Of a DNA stretch of 64,000 nucleotides, positions 29,368 to 40,235 are shown one piece after another. The DNA comes from Channallabes apus (lineage: Eukaryota > Chordata > Actinopteri > Siluriformes > Clariidae). The position numbers and the translations under genes are program-made. Position 1 is the stretch's first letter. The number at the start of each line of letters is the position of its first letter. Below the pieces are notes generated by a model, which made no database searches, was not told the origin of the DNA, and worked only from the letters and a program-made list of their open reading frames with translations. The stretch spans positions 30,207,804 through 30,271,803 of the forward strand of contig CM060114.1 in the NCBI GenBank assembly GCA_030522415.1. Direction: 5' to 3'.

Positions 29368-30552
29368 TAGGGGTGTCAACAATAATCGATTCGGCGATGC
29401 ATCGCGATGCGGGGCATGAACGATTCAGCATCGATGCGGCAAAGTGCCATAATCGATTATGTCACTGTTTATTTTCTGGCGGAAAATAAAGTTGTGAAGT
29501 TTCTTCTTGTTAAAATAGTGCTACTTATTATTTTAATATTTGCACAGGACTTCAGGAAGTGGCCTGTCTTAGAGCTGCTATTTTACTGTGTGTAAAAAAA
29601 ATATATTTATGTTCATGTCAGAGAGGCGTGGTGTCCATCGGTTCGCGGAGGCGGATCCAGATGCAGGTGCAGGCACGAGGCGCTGACTGTTCTTGGAAGA
29701 ATGAGTGCGTTTGCACGCCGCGTCGGGGAATCAGCTGGCGCTGGCAACGCGCCGTGAAAGTGGAGCTGAGTCATAGTCGAGGAGAGCGCGCGCTGGGTCC
29801 AGAGCCGTGAAATCCGTCAGCGTGGCAAACAAACCAGAATCGAAAGGTGAGGAGAAGAAAAACGGGAAAAAGGCGTGGCACCGTGAAGGCTATCAAAAAT
29901 AAACGCGAGAGAATTGGTTCGAGATACACAATTGTCTGGCAAAGACATGGTGCACAGCGCTTCCTTATAAGCTCAAGGAAATCAGCGCTGAATGAGAAAC
30001 CGGTGTGCAGGCGGGGCGGGCCGGGGGCGTGGGAAGTGACATGACAGCATGGGAAAACAAGGGTGTGGGATGAAGAGCATGACAGCGGGGGAACGGAAAT
30101 GTCAAATGACAGGTGCGGTCTTAGATCAGCGTGAAGCGCTGAGAGCGTGACAGTTCACTGCTGAAAAAAGTTGGCTGTTATTTTATTGCTCTATTTATTT
30201 AATTTCAAATGGTTCTTAAGCCGAGAGAAGAGAAACATTTCTCATTCAAAGCACTGATTTTGATTGTTTTCTTTTTCAGGTTTGAAAATGCCATATCCAA
30301 TACCATTTTATTTAATCACATTTTATTTTATTTAATAACTTTTATGTCAAAGATACAGGAGACACATAGCAGCCAATAAAATCTGTTGTTTAATATCTGC
30401 TTGTATTGCCTCATGACTGATAAAAAATTTGCCTTGTGTGCAGTAGAATTTTGATGGATCGGAATGCATCATAGAATCGAATTGAATCGAATCATTACCT
30501 GGTGAATCATAATCGAATCGAATCGTGAGGTCAGTGCCAATGCACACCCCTA
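29368..30552. mobile_element. Third-level hAT element with perfect 8-bp TSD
   Basis: Element ends TAGGGGTGTCAACAATAATCG and (inverse) ATGCACACCCCTA. The octamer AAGGACAT is present exactly at 29360-29367 and 30553-30560. 'aatcgattcgg'-like subterminal words occur at both ends. No transposase remains. The perfect duplication points to a younger insertion than its host elements. Confidence 0.88.
29616..30152 (+). mobile_element. Solo LTR with 5-bp TSD
   Basis: The 537-bp segment starts TGTCA and ends TGACA, and the pentamer GTTCA flanks it on both sides (29611-29615 and 30153-30157). AATAAA is present at about 29896. It has a G/C-rich composition unlike the surrounding hAT. TG…CA ends, a 5-bp duplication and no coding region fit a solo LTR left by LTR-LTR recombination. 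Strand is inferred from the AATAAA. Confidence 0.7.
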
Positions 30553-30989
30553 AAGGACATATTATGATAAACAGAATGAGCAGCTCATCTCTTATATCTT
30601 CTGGTCCGAGTCGTTCGTTCTTTTGAATCTATTGCATGGGAGTCTATGGGAGTCACGTGACAAAAAAACAGGAACAACTAGGACTAGATTCTGTTTCCTG
30701 TGTACTGCACTGCATAGGGTCTATGGGAGTCACATGAAAAAAGAATGAACGATTCGGACCAAAAGGCTCAAAGGTAACTACTCATTTCTGTTTGCTGTGC
30801 ATAACCGATGGAGGTTTTGCGATGCTTTGCGCATGCGCACACAGTAGAAAATGAATGAATCACTCTCCGAGGCTACTCGTTCTTCTGACTCACGTTAAAG
30901 TCTCATTCAAAAAGAACAAATCGTTCATGAACAACCCATCACTACTTTACACCTAAATGAGGCCTCATCTGGCCATCACTAGTTACACC

Positions 30990-32345
30990 CCTATTGTATA
31001 TTATCAAACAATTCATCATCATTGAGGAGCCTGGTGTTGATCTTCGAAGTGATGAACATTTGAAGAATCCTCAAATCAGCTTTTTAGTATTAGAATCAAA
31101 CTCCAAAGAGAGCTTTCAAATGTTCACTCTCAAACACAAGAAATAAAAAATATAGACTATTTAGAAACATCCCAGGTAAAACATGTCACTCATACATGAA
31201 TTACTATAAACTTTCGCAAATGATCATAGAGTCAGAAAAAAGTAAAATTTCCATAATTTACACAAAGAAAAGTGTTACTCCCGCTTGCTCCACATAGTAG
31301 CCTAGATGTAAAATGTAATCTGTTATTCAGACAATTTATGTAATCCGTAAGCCAGACAGCAGTCATTCCGTTATTGTGTGTGTGAAAGTCGTCCTACAAG
31401 CCCCGCCTGCAGACAGGGGTACTTGCTTAAATGCCCGAGGAGGATGAACCGTCATCAGCGGTGTGGGAGCTCAACTGCCACCTACTGCATAGAACACGTA
31501 TTGCACCATTAGACCTAAATCGATACTTCATGCGCTATTACTTACGTCTGAATAAAGGAGCAACCAATCACACAGCTGGCTCCGCCCTATCGCTCTTGAT
31601 TGACAGAACGACTCATTCTGCTGAAATATCGCATTATGAAATAAATAGGCCATCGCGAAAAACGGGATTTTGAAATAAAAACTGACTTTGAAAAAATTTA
31701 ATTTTGAAATAAAAACAGCAGGAATTAAATAAAATGCCTCTGCAATAATCTCTGTTATTGGGAAAAATAATGACCATGAAATATTATTTCACAATAATAA
31801 GCTTTTTTTCAAAATATGTTCCATTATTTCACAATATCATTCAATATCAGTCTTATTTATTCATAGAGTGATTTATTTCATAATGTCCTATTTATTTATT
31901 TAATTTTGAACACTTTCACTTTAAGCCTGAAGTCTTACCCCCTGGAGAGCAGCCGTGTCTGTGGTGGTCTTGTTTACAGGGTTTAGTAACAGACCATGGC
32001 TTGGTCAAGACAGACCCCCTGAATCTTGATCCGTGTTTCCCAGCATCCTTTGCATGTGCATGAACTATACCTATGTGAAGTGACTGCTCCTGGTCTTTGC
32101 CACTGAGGAAGTCTGGTAGATCATTGACCTGTGTGTATATTCATATCATTCATTCAGGTTACAATAAAATTGACAGTCACATAATTCATAATCATTCATC
32201 TCCATGAACTTAATTTGTGGCCTTAATATTAACAAAATGCACAGTTTAGTTACAGAAGATCTGAACAGAATAACAATTTATCCACAGTCTCAGAGTATAA
32301 GGCCACTCTATCTTCCTGCTCATTTCTACCTTTATAATTCTACCT
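30990..32345. other. Intergenic DNA, no gene recognised
   Basis: Mostly AT-rich. The plus-strand frame at 31431-31673 (MPEEDEPSSAVWELNCH…) has no recognised domain and no splice context. Some 'attatgaaat/tttcataat' words repeat at 31620-31890. Nothing else can be supported. Confidence 0.45.
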
Positions 32346-32348
32346 TTA

Positions 32349-33775
32349 CTCTCGCTGGAGGGCGAAGCGCTACGGGTGCTAGAAGACCTCCGGGCCGACG
32401 AGCGGAAGGACTGGTCGAAGCTACGGGAGTCGCTCCACTTCCGGTTCGGCGCGGGTAACCGCAAAGAAGCAGCGTGCGAGGAGCTGGCGGTCCGCGAGCG
32501 GAGCGCTTCAGAGCCACTGGGCGTGTTCGCTATGGATTTACGATGCCTTGCGCGCCGGGGCTACCCCGATTTCGAGCACGAACAGCAGGAAGAGCTAGCT
32601 CGTCGTGCATTCCTTCGGGGGCTCCGACCGCCGCGGCTCCGCGAGCACATCAGGTTAGCGGCACCATCTTCCCTCGCCGAGGCGCTACACGCGGCAGAGC
32701 GCACTGGACCCATAATGGCGGTGCATCACGGCGAAAGAGCTGAGCGACCTCCCGCAGCTCCAAAGTTGACGTGGGTGGGCGCAGTTGTGTTCGTGACTTC
32801 TTGGTGGGGGGCATTGAGGATGACTGAGTGTTGGGGTTGGACATTTTGGAGGGGTGAGGTGCGTTTCTCAACTTGGCGGACAGGACTCTGTGTGGTGACT
32901 TCGGGGTGGCTGGGTTGACGGCACCCGGACCGCAGCCGCACGCGCTGGTGGCGCGCAGCCGGGGGGCGGAGCTTCCGGTGGTCGTACCGGGTGAACCTCC
33001 AGTGGCAGACTGAGCGGGGGACCTACATGCGAGTTGAGGAGCGTGTGAGCGGTTGCGACGTAGACCGACCACCGATCCAGAACATCCCTGTCGCGCAGTT
33101 CTCCGGATCCTTTGGCACTGATCAGCCGTCCGAGCCGGCGTGCAGCCAAGTTACTGCCTCGCCTAGAGCTTCGCCCGCCGTCGTTTCGCCTATGCCGCAG
33201 CTGGACAGTGATCGCTGTGTTCACGGATGCGACCTCTACACAGCAAAGAAGTGCCCCACCCGGCGCTCGCGGGCACCGCTGCAGGACTTTCGGGTGGGGC
33301 CACCTATGGAGCGTGTGGGCGTGGACACTCACAGCTGGGGGCGAGGCTTTGCTGCTGGTGAGCAGGTGTGGGTGTGTTCCTCCAGAAGGAAGAGAGGGCT
33401 CTCACCCAAGCTCATGTCTCACTGGGTGGGCCCCTGTACGGTAATTGCGCAGCTCTCCGATGTCATCTACCGGGTGCGGTTGGCGGGGCGGGCGCGAGTG
33501 TTGCTCCACCGAGACCGTCTTGCGCCTTACCAGCTGCACGCCGACAAAACATCGAACTCTGCGGAGGCCGGACCGCCTCCGGGACAATGTTTCGCTCCTC
33601 CACAAAAGGACCCCGGCATTCACTGCGCCGATCGCCTTCACGCCACCAAGACTGGGAGTCATGGTGGCCGGGGACGGTCGCAGCTCGGGTGGGGGCAGTG
33701 TGGCGTGGGCGGGGCGGCGGCTGATGAACATCACGCCTTGCGGGGGTTCTCTGTGTCCACCATGTTAGAGAAGGG
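32349..33775 (+). pseudogene. Ty3/Gypsy-type gag and integrase fragments
   Basis: 32349-32720 reads LEGEALRVLEDL, SLHFRFGAGNRKEAACEEL and LARRAFLRGLRPPRLREHI, the pattern of the Ty3/Gypsy (retrotransposon gag) capsid segment. From about 33225 the frame carries CDLYTAKKCPTRRSRAPLQ and VGPPMERVGVD (integrase N-terminal side), then jumps to AGEQVWVCSSRRKRGLSPKL, HWVGPCTVI and YRVRLAGRARVLLHRDRLAPY (integrase C-terminal domain). Protease, RT, RNase H and the integrase catalytic core are deleted. GC content is far above the surroundings, as in many fish Gypsy families. Confidence 0.75.
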
Positions 33776-33960
33776 TGTTTAGGTTAATGGCTTCGGCCAA
33801 GTTTGTGTGTGTGGTATGTGTGCGTGACCATGTGTGTGCTGTGTTCAATAAACTACTCCCCAGCCTTTTGCACTGGGGAGCAAGTAAGCTCACTCGTCCT
33901 CCAAGTTTCCTAGTGGCGGAGAAAAACGATAAATATGTACCAATCTGTTCTTTTCTTTGT
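33762..33960 (+). repeat. Probable 3' LTR portion of the Gypsy relic
   Basis: Directly after the integrase tail, 'tgttagagaagggtgtttag' opens a stretch with AATAAA (33847-33852) followed by a GT/CT-rich part and a short hairpin ('ctccccag…ctggggag', about 33855-33880). The position and poly(A) signal fit an LTR. The right end and a matching 5' LTR were not found. Confidence 0.4.
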
Positions 33961-34019
33961 CTTTGCAATGATACAATCAATAGTACATATATAGTTTATA
34001 ACTATATAAACTATATAGA

Positions 34020-34440
34020 GAGGGAGAACATGCAAACTCCATGCACACAGTGATGCGCGTCTGGTAACCCGTTGACCCCGCGCGTCGGGTTGGGACGGGT
34101 AAAGAAATTGTCACTTTATTTGCGAGGCGGGTTGGGGCGGGTCATAATCATATGTTGTTGCCAGTTTACAGGGCGATGTTTCCAAGCACTTTCAGGCTGA
34201 AATAAAGGCTGTTTTCATTTGAATTACAATGCCTAGTATGTCTATTTAATGGTCGCGGGGGCGGGGCGGGTTGTAAAAATAGATAAAGTGGTGCGGGGCG
34301 GGCCAAATAATTTCATAAAAGCGGGACCCGTGGGTTGGAAAAGTACCCGACTAATGCACACACAGAGACAGGAACCGAACCCAGACCCTGGAGGTGCAAG
34401 GCGACACACAATCACCACCAATACACCACCGTGCTGCCTA
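34020..34440 (-). repeat. SINE-like copy split by a small hAT
   Basis: The left piece 'ggagaacatgcaaactccat' (34022-34043) and the right piece 'ggaaccgaacccagaccctg' (from 34371) are consecutive parts of the SINE family at 11713-12052. About 305 bp of foreign DNA with GC-rich words ('gcgggttggggcgggt') sits between them at 34051-34355, so it was inserted into the SINE. Confidence 0.6.
34051..34355. mobile_element. Small GC-rich hAT-like insertion
   Basis: It starts TGATGCGCG and ends CCGACTAAT, with octamers GCACACAG (34043-34050) and GCACACAC (34356-34363) on either side, 7 of 8 identical. The terminal inverted repeats are poor. Assignment to hAT is by duplication length and the known look of such G-rich fish elements. 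Confidence 0.5.
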
Positions 34441-34639
34441 AAATAAGTTCAAGAATTAAAATTATTTATTACTCAATTCAGTTTAATTCAATAATTAGTT
34501 TAATTAATTAGTAATCCATTAAGGACGACTAAAAGCTAATTAAAGCATCATCAAAACTACAAAACCAACCAGTCTATAGTGAATAAACAGGAGACAGTAG
34601 ACGTGAGTATGTTTATTTCTGAGTGTGAGATGAATGGAG

Positions 34640-34880
34640 TTGTATCTGCACTGAGCAGCTCGATGTACAGAATGAGGCTGAAGTGCAGAGGCCTGCTGAG
34701 GGTCCGAGGCTGATACTCGCTCAGGTACATCGAGTCGTCGGTGAGCAACACGTGCACAAACACCTTGTCGAGTTCATCAGAAACCACGACACACGACTCG
34801 TAGTAGTGAATCTGCTCGTGTGCGTCCCGGTGAGAGTTTCTCTTCAGAAACGTCTCCAGTCTGCTGTTGTTCCCACAGAG
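34640..34880 (-). CDS. Conserved-looking exon, possibly C12orf56-like
   Basis: The minus strand reads NNSRLETFLKRNSHRD, HEQIHYYESCVVVSDELDK, FVHVLLTDDSMYLSEYQPRT, then a hydrophobic end. The pattern (SRL..FL+R, YE.CVVVSD, VLL.D..+YL+E.PPR) is what I remember for the N terminus of the uncharacterised vertebrate protein C12orf56, but I cannot verify it. Codon use is G/C-ended, unlike nearby repeats. Upstream lies a CT/GT microsatellite (34879-34941). Beyond it, an ATG (MSSPVSDTS, about 34966) is in a different frame, so either the tract has shifted the frame or it is the polypyrimidine end of an intron. No clear donor is seen downstream. It could be a pseudogene exon. Confidence 0.4.
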
Positions 34881-34910
34881 AGAGACAGAGACAGAGAGAG
34901 AGAGAGAGAG

Positions 34911-34941
<31 letters not shown>
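34879..34941. repeat. (GA)n microsatellite
   Basis: AGAG tracts broken by 'acacacacac' near 34911-34920. It abuts the putative exon at 34640-34880 and separates it from an upstream ATG in another frame. Confidence 0.9.
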
Positions 34942-34989
34942 AGTGTCCGAGACGGGACTGGACATGGAGTCCACCTGAGTCAGTCTGCT

Positions 34990-36405
34990 CCACACTGCCT
35001 TCCATCATCTGCTCTCACACACATCAGCTCATTTACTGTGTGTGTTTCTCACACACTCCACACACAGCTCTGATCTGAAAGACTCCACACTGTAGTACAG
35101 AGAGGTTCACACTGAAAACAGTCCCTCAGGGAAGTGCTGCTCACAACTCACACACACTCACACACATATATTATCTCAAATAAACACACACAGCAAAAAC
35201 ACTTCTGAACGGTGAACAAACTATTAACATTATTGTCTCCTTACAAATTAGTGTATTTTTACAACAGAACAGGCGCGCGCATCGGGACTGCAGACACACC
35301 AGCGCCCTCTGGTGGATGTAACAGGTCCGACATTGTGTGACTGTAAAATCAAGCTCTTGATTAAAATTCATTATAATGTGGAAAATATGCTCATGATGCC
35401 AAAACTTCTTATTTAGAGTTACAATGGGAAAGATTTGTGCATTAAATAGGCAAAAATGTGTGTAGATTAATAAGAATTAAATTATTATTTTACTCACTGA
35501 GACTGAATTATCCTGGTTTAACTACACAGACATGCAAAAAGTAAATACACACTTGTAGTTTTATTACCAAATTTATGCATTGATTTTTTTTTTAGCTATT
35601 AATACCTCAGTTCTTTGTTGACTTTACAATGAACAACTCACCTAGGCATAAAAGAAGAGAGATGTTTCAATTCACTTAGCGCTTAATAGTCACAATGTCA
35701 CAACGCAGCTCTACAAATATATTAATTAACAGTGTAAAGTGTAACTAAAACTGCATAAATTTACAGATTTATCAGTTAATTCCTAATGAGCAAGCCAGAG
35801 ACGACGATGGGCAAGAAAAACACTTCCATGAGGAAGAAAATTTGAGATGAACCAGACTGGATACTAGATAGTAAGATAAAATAAATCCCTTCTATAATGC
35901 TGTGGTGTACGGTCAAAATAGCAATCGTATAACAAGGAAATTCATATACGTTAACATAAAGTCTAGCAAAGGTTACATTAACATGAAGGTTAACAAATGG
36001 TTACAGATGGCGAATTATTTGATACAAAACTATTTATCACTGGTTATCATTTTATCTTTAAACTATCAGCGTGATCACGGTCATAAGCCATAGGCCATAA
36101 AACTGTTTGTATCAAAAGCAGTTCAGAACCATTGATATAGGGCATCAGCATGATTAAGGTCCAGATAGCAGAAGGGGTCAGGATTATTGGTGCTATATGT
36201 AGCTAAACACTGAGAGAGAGGGAGAGAGAGAGAGAGCTCTTTGAAGGTCATTTGAGAAGGTCTTTTGAGGTCATGTGTCAAAATTATTCATCATGCCCCC
36301 AGAACCTCTCTTTCACAATATGTGCAGCATTAGAAGCAAAACGGTTTCCTTCCTGCACAAGATGAATCTCTACTGGTTTTCCATACACACACACACATAC
36401 ATATA

Positions 36406-36439
<34 letters not shown>

Positions 36440-36480
36440 CATATATACATATAAATATATAAATATATATAAATAAAAAA
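34990..36480. other. Intergenic DNA with simple repeats
   Basis: No gene is seen. 35785-35850 ('gagcaagccagagacgacga', 'gcaagaaaaacacttccatg') is a diverged piece of the repeat seen at 41245-41340. GA repeats occur at about 36210-36238 and a CATA/TATA-rich stretch at 36385-36470. Confidence 0.5.
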
Positions 36481-36489
36481 CATTACAGC

Positions 36490-36885
36490 TAGGACCATCG
36501 TTTCCAAGGCTACTATCAGTAATACACTAAGACATCATGGTTTAAAATCTTGCATCGCACGTGAGGTTCCCCTGCTTAAGTCAGCCCATATCTAGGCCTC
36601 CCTGAAGTTTGCCAGGGACCATCTGGATGATCCAGAGGAGTCATGGGAGAAAGTCCTGTGGTCAGATGAGACCAAAGTAGAACTTTTTAGTCTTAACTTC
36701 CAGACCTAAATCCAATAGAAAATCTTTGGAGGGAGTTGAATCTCTGTTGCTCAGCGACAGCCCCAGAGATCTGTATGGAGGAGTGGGCCAAAATCCCTCC
36801 TGCAGTGTGGGCAAACCTGGTGGAAAACTACAGGAACCATTTGACCTCTGTAATTGTTAAAGGTTCCTGTACCAAATAAAATTTG
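36490..36885 (+). mobile_element. Tc1-like transposase fragment
   Basis: Plus-strand pieces read SKATISNTLRHHGLK, ASLKFARDHLDDPEESW and VLWSDETKVELF, the segment with the first catalytic Asp. After a deletion, [16 protein letters not shown] and [19 protein letters not shown] follow, the C-terminal part. The second Asp region is missing, with stops in between. Neither terminus is recognisable. Confidence 0.75.
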
Positions 36886-36959
36886 ACTCAAGTGATAATA
36901 CTTATTTGACACAGTAATTCACGAATAAATTATTTAAAAAACAACGGAAAACACAAATG

Positions 36960-37930
36960 TGATAGTCATGATCTGGTGGTATACTGGCTGATGTTACTGC
37001 CGTGGGCTTAAAACGGGTAGGCATTGGCGCAGAGTGGATGATGGTAATAAGAGTCTTTTATTAAACAAAATAAACATAACTAAACAAAACAAAAAAACAA
37101 ACAAACCAACAACTCAAACTAAACACAGCATTTAGAGCTAAACAGACTTTTAGTGAGAAAGACTAAGAGCAAGACAAATCAACTAAACATGGAGGTGAAG
37201 GCAAACAAGACAAGCCGAAGGTTAATAGTTAGTGGAGTTATTAGCTAATCTGGTTATGGTCGACAGGAATGGTGAACTAACGGGTTAGTATCTAATCACG
37301 TTAGTAGCTGAACCTACATGGGGGGAACGAACACACTAAAGGCCAAACACACATGAGGCTAATCCATACTAGAGGCCAAAGTCACTAGCGGCTAATCCGA
37401 CTAGAGGCCAAGCCTACTGGAGGCTAAATCTACTAGCGGCTAACTCCGCTAACAGCTAAACCTGCAAGGAACCTAAACATACAAGAAAGCTAAACCTGCG
37501 GGAAGCTAAACATACAAGGGGCTACACAAACACTGGAGACATACCAAACAGTACTTACATAAACCTCGAGACAAACACTTCACTAGACCGAAACAGTTCA
37601 TAAACACAATGAACATAAACATAACCAAAACTAGAGCCTTATTTTAAACAAGAGTGATATAACAGACTCAAACCAAATACAAAACCAGACCAGAACAAAA
37701 GCCCACATGCCATAATGGTTACCACAAATAATGCTCGACCCAGTTTCTCAGAATAAACAGCTATTTATAGAAGATCTAATGAGCTACCTCGGTTCAGGTG
37801 CACATTCTCATCACCTGACCGAGGTGCTTTCTGGGAAACTGAGTCTACAAACAAAAACTTCAATAAACAAGACTCCGGGCAAACAGTGCCCTGTAGTGGC
37901 GAACACTCACAGTGATTTCCGGATTTTTCT
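36960..37930. repeat. Unclassified repeat-rich stretch with short degenerate tandem units
   Basis: A run of degenerate units like 'actagaggctaa' covers about 37365-37520. An imperfect hairpin 'acctcggttcaggtg'/'cacctgaccgaggt' lies at 37785-37827. The border 'gtgccctgtagtggcgaaca' (37891) looks like an element end. No protein similarity is seen, so it is left unclassified. Confidence 0.35.
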
Positions 37931-38154
37931 TTTTAGATTCTGTCTCTCACAGTGGAAATGTACCTATGCTGAAAATTGTAAACCCCTCCATGATTTCTAA
38001 GTAAGAGAACTAGCAAAATCACAGGATGATCAAATACTTAAAAATAAAATGTTTTAATTTTTTTCAAACTTGGATGCCTTCTCTTGCTTTTTGGTTTCAG
38101 ACCAGACTTTAGTAAAATGTTTTTTAGGTGGAATTCAGCATAAACTGGAGCAAC

Positions 38155-38255
38155 ATACTGTCTACTGTGAGATTGTGTAAAGCTGCTTCGCAACATTGTC
38201 AACTGTTAAAAGCGCTATACAATTAAAATTTAATTGAATTGATTTGAATTGAATA
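38155..38255 (-). repeat. Common fish repeat tail (GCGCTATA family)
   Basis: 'gtgtaaagctgcttcgcaac' and 'gttaaaagcgctatacaatt' are the reverse of 'tatatagcgcatttaacaat' and 'tctcaaagcggcttcac' at 41098-41147. Another short copy lies at 46672-46735. These look like the 3' ends of a retroposon family with an ATTGAATTG-rich edge; the class is not certain. Confidence 0.5.
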
Positions 38256-38917
38256 CTAAATGGTAGGAACTGCTAAAACCAAACATAAGCCAGATTCGGA
38301 CCAGACTTTTTTGCTATATTGGGTAGATTATGTTAGTTAAACTTATTAATTTTATTAGATATTTTATGTTGTTATTTTCAAGTCCCTGCGTGTTCAAAAA
38401 GCAGAACAGGAGCACTTTATTCATATCCTCTTTTTCTCAATGTAAAACAAAAAATATTTCTTTCTTAGGCCTTGTGCACACGGGCGTTAAAATCGAGCGT
38501 TTAAGCGCAGAGAGTTTTCTACACATAGGAGTCAATGAGAGTGTTCACACGGGCTTTGGTGACGTGCGTTTATACGGCGTCAAAAAACCGTTGCATGCAG
38601 CTTTTTCTTGGCGTGCAAATTCCAACAAACGCAAGGAAAACACTTCTAGTGCGTTTTCTTTGGGTTCATTTTACGCTTCGGAGAACCGGATATATCCCAT
38701 GATCCTACATGTTATACATAGGGAAATGCGGGAAAAAAAGCTTTGATCCAGCCAATCAAAAGTGGAAACTGACATCCGACAGTAATTGAAAAACTTGAGC
38801 GGAAATTTTCTTCATAAACCACAAAAAAACAATCCGACGTTGTGCAGTCAGAGGGTGAACCCAGTACGTCGCCGTATTACGAGAATTTTTAAAACAAGAA
38901 GATTAATGACTGATATA

Positions 38918-40235
38918 CAGAGGTGTCAAGTAACGAAGTACTTAGTTACCTGACTTAAGTAGAAATTTTGGGTATCCATACTTTACTGGAGTAATTATTT
39001 TTCAGCCAACTTTTTACTTCTACTCCTTACATTTTCACGCAATTATCTGTACTTTCTACTCCTTACATTTTAAAAATAGCCTCGTTACTCCTATTTTATT
39101 TCAGCATGTCATTAAAAAAAAAAATCCATCTGGAAGGAGCGAATTTGATTGTGGTTGGATGAGAAGTATAAACATACCATTCCGACACCCTATTGGTTGG
39201 TACGCGATCCATCGCACCTGCACATGACATCCCTATATCACCTACGCGGTTTCGCGCAGTGGCCGTAAGTAGGTTTCATCATGATTCACCGCGAGTTTTT
39301 GCGCTGTGATTACGGTTCCATCTTTCCGCGTGAAAAATTAAAAGTTTAATTTTTTGGCGGTCCTCGCGGAAGCTTGCAGACCTTGCAGAACTTCACGGCA
39401 GCTCACGGTGCCTAACATCGCATCTCACCGTGAGTCAAACCGCATAGGTGAAATAGGGGTATAAGGTTGTGATAAGTAGACGAAGATGTCCGGGATAGAG
39501 ACTCAAGATTCGAGTGAAATGTCACAACCAAGCACCAGCGAGGAAGGGAAGAGCACCAGGAAGGTAACAGGAATTATATATTCTTTTGGGATTAATCACT
39601 TGGATGAATCCTTCATTCTGACAGCACTAATGTTTATTGTAGACAACCATACAAGGGTAATTGTTACTAAGCCTGCCCTGGGTACACTAAGTTTCTTGTA
39701 TGTTGCCCTCACAGATTCCTGCAGCTAAACTTGGATGTACATTTACATTCCAATAATGGTTACTGATGACATGCCTCTGTAGTTTGACGTTTTGCACCAT
39801 TAAAATACTTATAGGCAACTAGTTATCATATCTTCTTCTCCATAAAACATGTTAATGCTCAGTAGTACACATATGGTTCTTTAATGTATTTGCATTGTAC
39901 TAAAATGCATTCTTTTTCAATTGCCATATACAGTATCCCAAATCACTATGGCCGTTAAAAAATACAACAAAAAAAACATCACATTTTTCTTTTTTTCATG
40001 AGGTGTTAGTGTACAGTAGTATATAGGCCCGTGGCACAGCCTAAGCTTTTATCCTTAATGCTTTTTTCCTCCTCACGTTACTTTTATACTTTAAGTAGTT
40101 TTGAAACCAGTACTTTTACACTTTTACTTGAGTAAAACGCTTGAGTTGATACTTCAACTTCTAAAGAAGTCTTTTTAAACTCTAGTATCTATACTTCTAC
40201 TCAAGTAATGAATGTGAATACTTTTGACACCACTG
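38918..40235. mobile_element. Tol2-like hAT element inside the Harbinger copy
   Basis: The ends are CAGAGGTGTCAAGTAACGAA and the inverse of TGAATACTTTTGACACCACTG, with many 'acttaagta/actcaagt' subterminal words as in Tol2. The duplicated octamers CTGATATA (38910-38917) and GTAATATA (40236-40243) correspond to the uninterrupted 'ctaatata' of copy 2 at about 51217. A plus frame at 39486 (MSGIETQDSSEMSQPSTSEE, then a GTAACAG donor-like site) may be the relic of a transposase first exon. A 233-bp MITE is nested at 39229-39461. Confidence 0.82.
39229..39461. mobile_element. MITE with ATAGGGGTA ends
   Basis: The left end 'ccctatatcacctacgcgg' and right end 'ccgcataggtgaaataggggta' are inverse copies. 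The family is also at 62456-62928 and 62632-62873, with internal words 'gctcacggtgcctaa' and 'cgcggaagcttgcag'. The TAA target preference seen at 62629 suggests PIF/Harbinger. It lies inside the Tol2-like hAT, giving three nested levels. Confidence 0.75.

Larger units (their letters stand above)
29163..30944. mobile_element. Second-level non-autonomous hAT element
   Basis: The ends are TAATGATGGG (29163) and CCCATCACTA (to 30944). The flanking octamers CTCGACAC (29155-29162) and CTTTACAC (30945-30952) agree at 6 of 8. Its own sequence is rich in 'ttcgttc/gaacgaa' and 'gactcg' words, and it is split by the third hAT at 29368-30552. Confidence 0.65.
23494..30981. mobile_element. Outermost hAT-type element holding all nested insertions
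   Basis: The ends read TAGTGATG (from 23494) and CATCACTA (to 30981). The flanking octamers GTTAAACT (23486-23493) and GTTACACC (30982-30989) agree at 6 of 8 positions, as for an old hAT target duplication. Without its insertions the element would be only about 0.4 kb and non-coding, so it is a non-autonomous hAT. The DIRS and a second hAT are inserted inside. Conclusion rests on termini and spacing, so it is moderately secure. Confidence 0.55.

Noticed and set aside
32650..33332. Minus-strand frames of 140 and 154 codons
   Set aside because: They are opposite the Gypsy gag/integrase fragments and exist because that DNA is GC-rich and poor in stops.
38330..38746. 138-codon plus frame as a gene
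   Set aside because: It crosses the left border of the Harbinger-like element at 38468, and the part inside the element matches only the non-coding copy at 50676.
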